From NCBI GenBank assembly GCA_021736505.1, contig JAIPFU010000068.1:1-8786 (forward strand): DNA of 8,786 nt, written 5' to 3'. Below are positions 6,242-8,786 of this stretch, piece by piece. This DNA comes from Spirochaetia bacterium (lineage in GTDB: Bacteria > Spirochaetota > Spirochaetia > PWKH01). The notes beneath the pieces were generated by a model. The model ran no database searches. It saw only the letters and a program-made list of their open reading frames with translations, and was not told the DNA's origin. Within the stretch, counting starts at the first letter, position 1, and each line of letters begins with the position of its first letter. A program made the translations under genes and the position numbers.

Positions 6242-6542
6242 GAGCGCAATCCTGTATTTTGGGGATAATTAATATGAAAAAGAATTTGTCATCTTTTTGA
6301 TGATTTTAACGATCTTTTTTTGGGATTACAGTTATTCCAAAAAATATTTCCCACTTGTTACTGTCATAGAAAAAAATTCCGTTTTAAAAAACATTTCTTC
6401 CTATCAAAAAAAAAAAAACTATTATTCATAGTCAGACTCTCTTCCCTCTCCCTATCCCATTATTTATTAATATTCTATAGAAATAATTTATTTATATATT
6501 TAGATTTATATAAATAATTTTTATTATTCTGATGAGAGATTT
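6242..6542. other. AT-rich non-coding gap with A13 run and an 11-bp inverted repeat
   Basis: No gene is convincing here; the only open frame is low-complexity (F, L, K, S) translation of AT-rich DNA. The stretch holds a run of 13 A (6406-6418). It also holds a perfect inverted repeat made only of A and T, TTATTTATATA (6488-6498) with TATATAAATAA (6507-6517), loop of 8. It lies directly downstream of the polymerase-like gene. The inverted repeat could terminate transcription from both sides, or the tract could be an easily melted origin region. Confidence 0.5.
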
Positions 6543-7937
6543 TTATTTAAGTTTAATCCTAAAGCCATTATTGTGTTTTTTATAAGCCCAGCGCATTACT
6601 TGATAAAGCTCATTCTGATATGTTTCTTGTACTACAAAGCTATCATGAATTGCTAGGATTGGAATATCTTTCTTTACAAAGTGTCCCACGACATCTAAGG
6701 CGATTTGTGCATCAAGATTCATCAATCGCTTCCCCACTTTTTTTTCTGTGCAGAAGTAATGTGCAATTGGTCTATGTGATTCAATAAAAGCATCAATAAG
6801 TTGTTCAGCATCATTAATTCCTTTCTCTTTTAGCTTACGCCTGACTAATTTTGTTTCTAACACTTTTTCAAGTTCTTTTTTTCTTAGCTGACGCCCTTCA
6901 TTTTTAGCTTTCTTATAGATATATTTATCTAAATAGAGCCTTTGTGTGATCTCTGAAGCTGTATTTCTTCTGGATGTCCGCCAGTATGGTTTCTGCCCAT
7001 GTTTTGGTTTGGTCCATTTCCCACTTGTATTTATTAGCGGCAGGAAGCTTTCTTTTAGAAATCCTCTAACTTCCTGCTCTGATTCTGGTAAAATGACAAC
7101 ATACGGATCTTGCCAAATTTGTATTCCTTCTTTTGCATACAGCATATAAGGGTGTAATGCATGATAATCCCATTCTACGACAGGAACACCATTTATCGTG
7201 ATTTCTGACCGTTCCTCCCCGTTTAATCCCTGATAATGATAGAATCCTTTTGTATGTAATCTTCCATAAAGTGTAGTCTTATCTCGAAATATTGCTGTTA
7301 AAGAAGTATGCAGTATATGACCTTCATTATGTCTTATATCAGCATTAGCATTAACTCTATTAGCCTTTTTCAAAACACTTTTGATTTTTTTGATTTTTAA
7401 TGTTTCTTTATATGGAAGCAACTTTTCGCTTCCGCTCTCTCGAACTTCAACGAGAACGTGTTCGTATTCAACTTGTTCAGGGAGTATTTGGAAATACGAT
7501 AATAGCTTCTCTGTAGCTTTGATTTTTGTATCGTATGCAAGCTTCGGATCTTCATTCCCTTTGCCTTTATGCATTTCAATGTACCCCCTATTTGATAACA
7601 TTTTTACAAGTTCTATAGTATTAACTGAAGTTTTTCTGTATTGATTTCTGACCCAATGATTCCGATTTAAAGAAATGGCAAAATATCTCTTTTTATTGTT
7701 AATCAGATTTGCAATCAGAACTTCCATATTTAATAACTTTTGATTTTTGTCTCTATAGCTTTTCCCTTCATACAATATATGAAAAAGCATATTGGCTTTT
7801 TTCTTTCCTTCTGAATCCAGACGCAGGTGGGAATCATAATTAATTCTAACACTACGTAATCTCTTTTCTAAGAAATATGGATCATTCTGTTTTTGTTTTT
7901 GGGCATGCAACCTAACTTTAGGCCCTATATTATCCAT
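6543..7937 (-). CDS. Polymerase-like protein: winged-helix region plus family A/T7-RNAP-type palm motifs; candidate replication protein
   Basis: The 464-residue protein has three motifs in the right order for a family A DNA polymerase or T7-like RNA polymerase palm. Motif A is WDYHALHPYMLYA with D257. The motif B helix is R291-x3-K295-x7-N303 (RGFLKESFLPLIN). Motif C is LAIHDSF with H431-D432, matching the HDSF of T7 RNA polymerase. Before motif A, FRDKTTLYGRLHTKGFYHYQ (216-235) resembles a conserved lead-in of a family of unnamed bacterial proteins that I recall but cannot name. Residues 70-127 (MEVLIANLIN to KGKG) read as a winged helix-turn-helix. There is no 3'-5' exonuclease and it is shorter than Pol I or T7 RNAP. 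AAAGGGA lies seven bases before the ATG. Likely role (inference): replication initiation or primase-polymerase for a mobile element, perhaps autoregulated through the TGTCCCT repeats at its start. A cryptic RNA polymerase is an alternative. Confidence 0.75.
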   Translation of the reverse strand: MDNIGPKVRLHAQKQKQNDPYFLEKRLRSVRINYDSHLRLDSEGKKKANMLFHILYEGKSYRDKNQKLLNMEVLIANLINNKKRYFAISLNRNHWVRNQYRKTSVNTIELVKMLSNRGYIEMHKGKGNEDPKLAYDTKIKATEKLLSYFQILPEQVEYEHVLVEVRESGSEKLLPYKETLKIKKIKSVLKKANRVNANADIRHNEGHILHTSLTAIFRDKTTLYGRLHTKGFYHYQGLNGEERSEITINGVPVVEWDYHALHPYMLYAKEGIQIWQDPYVVILPESEQEVRGFLKESFLPLINTSGKWTKPKHGQKPYWRTSRRNTASEITQRLYLDKYIYKKAKNEGRQLRKKELEKVLETKLVRRKLKEKGINDAEQLIDAFIESHRPIAHYFCTEKKVGKRLMNLDAQIALDVVGHFVKKDIPILAIHDSFVVQETYQNELYQVMRWAYKKHNNGFRIKLK

Positions 7938-7941
7938 ACAT

Positions 7942-7991
7942 TGTCCCTTTACTGCTGTCCCTTAATATAAATGCCGGGGAAGTGAGGGACA
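7942..7991. repeat. Three TGTCCCT repeats upstream of the polymerase-like gene
   Basis: TGTCCCTT is at 7942-7949 and 7956-7963, 14 bp apart in direct orientation. An inverted copy, AGGGACA, is at 7985-7991. The copy nearest the gene contains its Shine-Dalgarno sequence (AAGGGACA on the minus strand). The repeats could be iterons or an operator through which the product controls its own synthesis. Confidence 0.5.
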
Positions 7992-8035
7992 TTACACTTA
8001 TCAGCAGGATCATGACTCCTGCCTATCCTCCGGCA
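7972..8035. repeat. Nested hairpins between the CxxC gene and the polymerase-like gene
   Basis: TGCCGG (7972-7977) pairs with CCGGCA (8030-8035), and two more pairs are possible in RNA. Inside lies GCAGGA (8004-8009) paired with TCCTGC (8017-8022). These are the only GC-rich patches in the 111-bp gap. On the minus strand the outer stem is followed by ATTTATATT, so it might act as a leaky terminator or leader structure. Confidence 0.45.
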
Positions 8036-8048
8036 ATAATTACTTTTA

Positions 8049-8386
8049 TTACTTCGTTCTCCTCATTATATTTCCATTTATAGCGTCCTTTTCGGGCGTT
8101 TTTCCCCAGGGGGTCTCCATTTTATTTAGAGATAAATATATTATCTCCCTTGGGGCTTTACTATATCTGTACTCCCATAGAAAACACGATGTTTTCGGAC
8201 AATGAATCACTTCGTGCATGTTTCGATTCATGCAATATTCAAAGCAATATCTTTTAATAGCTTTTGCCCTGCTTCCTGTTTGTCCTCTTTTTCGGAAGGG
8301 ATACAATGGGCAATCTGTGAACGGACAATTTGTTACATTCTTAGGTCTGTTATCAGAACAGTCTAAACAATATTTTCTTATTATAA
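8049..8386 (-). pseudogene. CxxC double zinc-ribbon-like protein, 5' end removed by IS3-family insertion
   Basis: The surviving 112 codons encode two similar cysteine modules. The first is KYCLDC followed by NCPFTDCPLYPFR; the second is RYCFEYC followed by HCPKTSCFLWEYR. Each has a C-x2/3-C pair and a C-x4-C pair, so probably two structural zinc sites. Small proteins of this RKYCLDC...CPLYP style are known from phages and integrated elements, without an assigned function. The frame continues upstream to an ATG at 8510, but those 41 codons are the complement of the IS3 left end: the junction falls exactly at 8386/8387. Related proteins begin only a few residues before RKYCLDC, so little was lost, yet the native start and promoter are gone. 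It may still be expressed as a chimera from within the IS. Its end is 111 bp before the polymerase-like gene, suggesting that the two once formed one unit. Confidence 0.7.
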
Positions 8387-8399
8387 TGGACCCATGATT

Positions 8400-8429
8400 T
8401 TGGACACCAAAGATAGTTTGGTGTATAGT
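8400..8429 (+). promoter_or_regulatory. Transposase promoter with a perfect 8-bp palindrome in its spacer
   Basis: TTGGAC (8400-8405) and TATAGT (8424-8429) are 18 bp apart, 20 bp before the OrfA start. Between and overlapping them lies ACACCAAA (8404-8411) with its perfect inverted copy TTTGGTGT (8417-8424), loop of five. This could be an operator for OrfA, or an RNA hairpin that hides the start site in transcripts entering from outside. Confidence 0.5.
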
Positions 8430-8448
8430 AGAAATTATGGAGAAATAA

Positions 8449-8757
8449 ATGTCCAAAAAACGAAGAGCATTCAACAATGAAAAGAAATTCAGAATCGTCC
8501 TGGAGGCCATAAAAGGACAAAGACAGATTTCTGAAATTGCAGCAGAGTATCAGGTACATCCTAATCAGATTACTACCTGGAAAAAACAGTTTCTGGAGCA
8601 TGGGGCCGAAGTCTTTTCCAAAAAGACTGATAAAAAAGCTGAGCAATTAGAAGAAACCCAAGGGGAACTCTTCAAGAAAATCGGCCATCAACAGTATGAG
8701 ATTGACTGGTTAAAAAAAAACTTAAACCGGCTGGAATCATGGAAAAACGAAAAATGA
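8449..8757 (+). CDS. IS3-family transposase OrfA
   Basis: The 102-residue protein is a standard OrfA. A helix-turn-helix at residues 26-47 (QISEIAAEYQVHPNQITTWK) recognises the element's ends, and WKKQFLEHGAEVF follows, a phrase common in this family. A leucine-zipper-like segment has heptad positions L67, L74, Q81, L88 and L95, used for multimerisation. GGAG stands seven to eight bases before the ATG. The 3' end overlaps the OrfB frame; within the overlap is a run of nine A. OrfA alone usually acts as a regulator, while the OrfAB frameshift product is the active transposase. Its closest group within IS3 cannot be decided without the OrfB DDE domain. Confidence 0.9.
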   Translation: MSKKRRAFNNEKKFRIVLEAIKGQRQISEIAAEYQVHPNQITTWKKQFLEHGAEVFSKKTDKKAEQLEETQGELFKKIGHQQYEIDWLKKNLNRLESWKNEK

Positions 8758-8786
8758 TAACTCCAGAAACTAATATAAGCATAGCA
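8706..8786 (+). CDS. IS3-family transposase OrfB, 5' part only
   Basis: In the -1 frame relative to OrfA, open from 8706 (after a TGA at 8703-8705) to the window edge, the sequence reads KKKLKPAGIMEKRKMITPET and continues NISIA. The phrase KRKMITPETNISIA matches the usual beginning of IS3-family OrfB, just ahead of the QCELLG-type segment, which lies beyond the window. An ATG at 8739 could allow separate translation, but fusion to OrfA by frameshifting is the expected route to the transposase. The DDE catalytic domain lies outside the window. Confidence 0.7.
   Translation, partial: MVKKKLKPAGIMEKRKMITPETNISIA
8715..8721 (+). promoter_or_regulatory. Programmed -1 frameshift site A AAA AAC
   Basis: In the OrfA frame the heptamer reads A AAA AAC, at the end of a nine-A run (8712-8720), inside the 8706-8757 overlap of OrfA and OrfB. 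IS3-family elements use such slippery sites to make OrfAB. The more usual heptamer is A AAA AAG. No strong downstream stem-loop is obvious in the remaining bases. Confidence 0.6.

Larger units (their letters stand above)
8387..8786 (+). mobile_element. IS3-family insertion sequence, left part (right end outside the window)
   Basis: The element is defined by a typical IS3-family OrfA, the first codons of OrfB in the -1 frame, and a left end at 8387 beginning TGGACCCATGATTTTGG. The left end is placed there because the interrupted CxxC frame stops making sense exactly at this base and IS3-family ends start with TG. The right inverted repeat and the target duplication cannot be seen. Confidence 0.85.

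Noticed and set aside
6320..6517. 65-codon plus-strand frame in the AT-rich gap
   Set aside because: It begins with a non-ATG codon, has no ribosome site, and its F/K/L/S-rich product is what AT-rich DNA gives by chance.
6946..7644. Frames overlapping the polymerase-like gene (6946-7149, 7381-7644 on plus; 7397-7579 on minus)
   Set aside because: They conflict with a long frame that carries ordered polymerase motifs, and none has a domain or good start.
8387..8510. N-terminal 41 codons of the 153-codon minus-strand frame as a genuine protein start
   Set aside because: They are the complement of the IS3 left end and the OrfA start; the native CxxC sequence begins only below 8387.
8353..8646. 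97-codon minus-strand frame opposite OrfA
   Set aside because: It is antisense to a standard transposase OrfA and spans the IS junction, with no supporting motif.

Overview
The window looks like an accessory, mobile-element-rich piece of a bacterial genome. The host is not certain. A secreted or outer-membrane-like protein with a signal peptide points to a cell with a Gram-negative-type envelope. The RCC1-repeat protein and the general style of the genes would suit a spirochaete, but that is a guess from protein style, not from a marker gene. The first 1.25 kb is visibly GC-richer than everything after it, which is AT-rich; together with the change of strand this suggests a junction between resident DNA and an acquired island near position 1250.

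Layout. Positions 1-1248 (+) encode a seven-repeat RCC1 beta-propeller protein whose reading frame is open at the window edge. From 1453 to 5670 every recognisable gene is on the minus strand. In order of transcription these are two possible short ORFs (5670-5376), an 874-residue Rad50-like ATPase with a zinc hook and a C-terminal HEPN-like domain (5370-2746), a 136-residue protein of unknown family (2626-2216) and a 200-residue HNH endonuclease (2055-1453). Upstream of this block lies a secreted, possibly beta-barrel protein (6180-5674) with its own promoter. A very AT-rich gap (6242-6542) follows.

The right part is a second module: a 464-residue protein (7937-6543, minus) with a winged-helix-like N-terminal region and motifs resembling the palm of family A DNA polymerases and T7-type RNA polymerases. 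It is preceded by short repeats and nested hairpins, and then by a double zinc-ribbon-like CxxC gene (8386-8049) whose 5' end has been replaced by an IS3-family insertion sequence (from 8387, running off the window) with a typical OrfA/OrfB frameshift arrangement.

How the genes may work together (inference). The ATPase, small protein and HNH nuclease have the composition of an anti-phage defence operon. They resemble the ATPase plus HNH logic of Septu (PtuA/PtuB), but the ATPase is far longer, carries a Rad50-type hook and has a candidate RNase domain, and there is an extra gene. The polymerase-like protein, with iteron-like repeats upstream and an AT-rich tract downstream, could be the replication module of a plasmid-like or integrated element. 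No search could be run, so family assignments rest on motifs read by eye.
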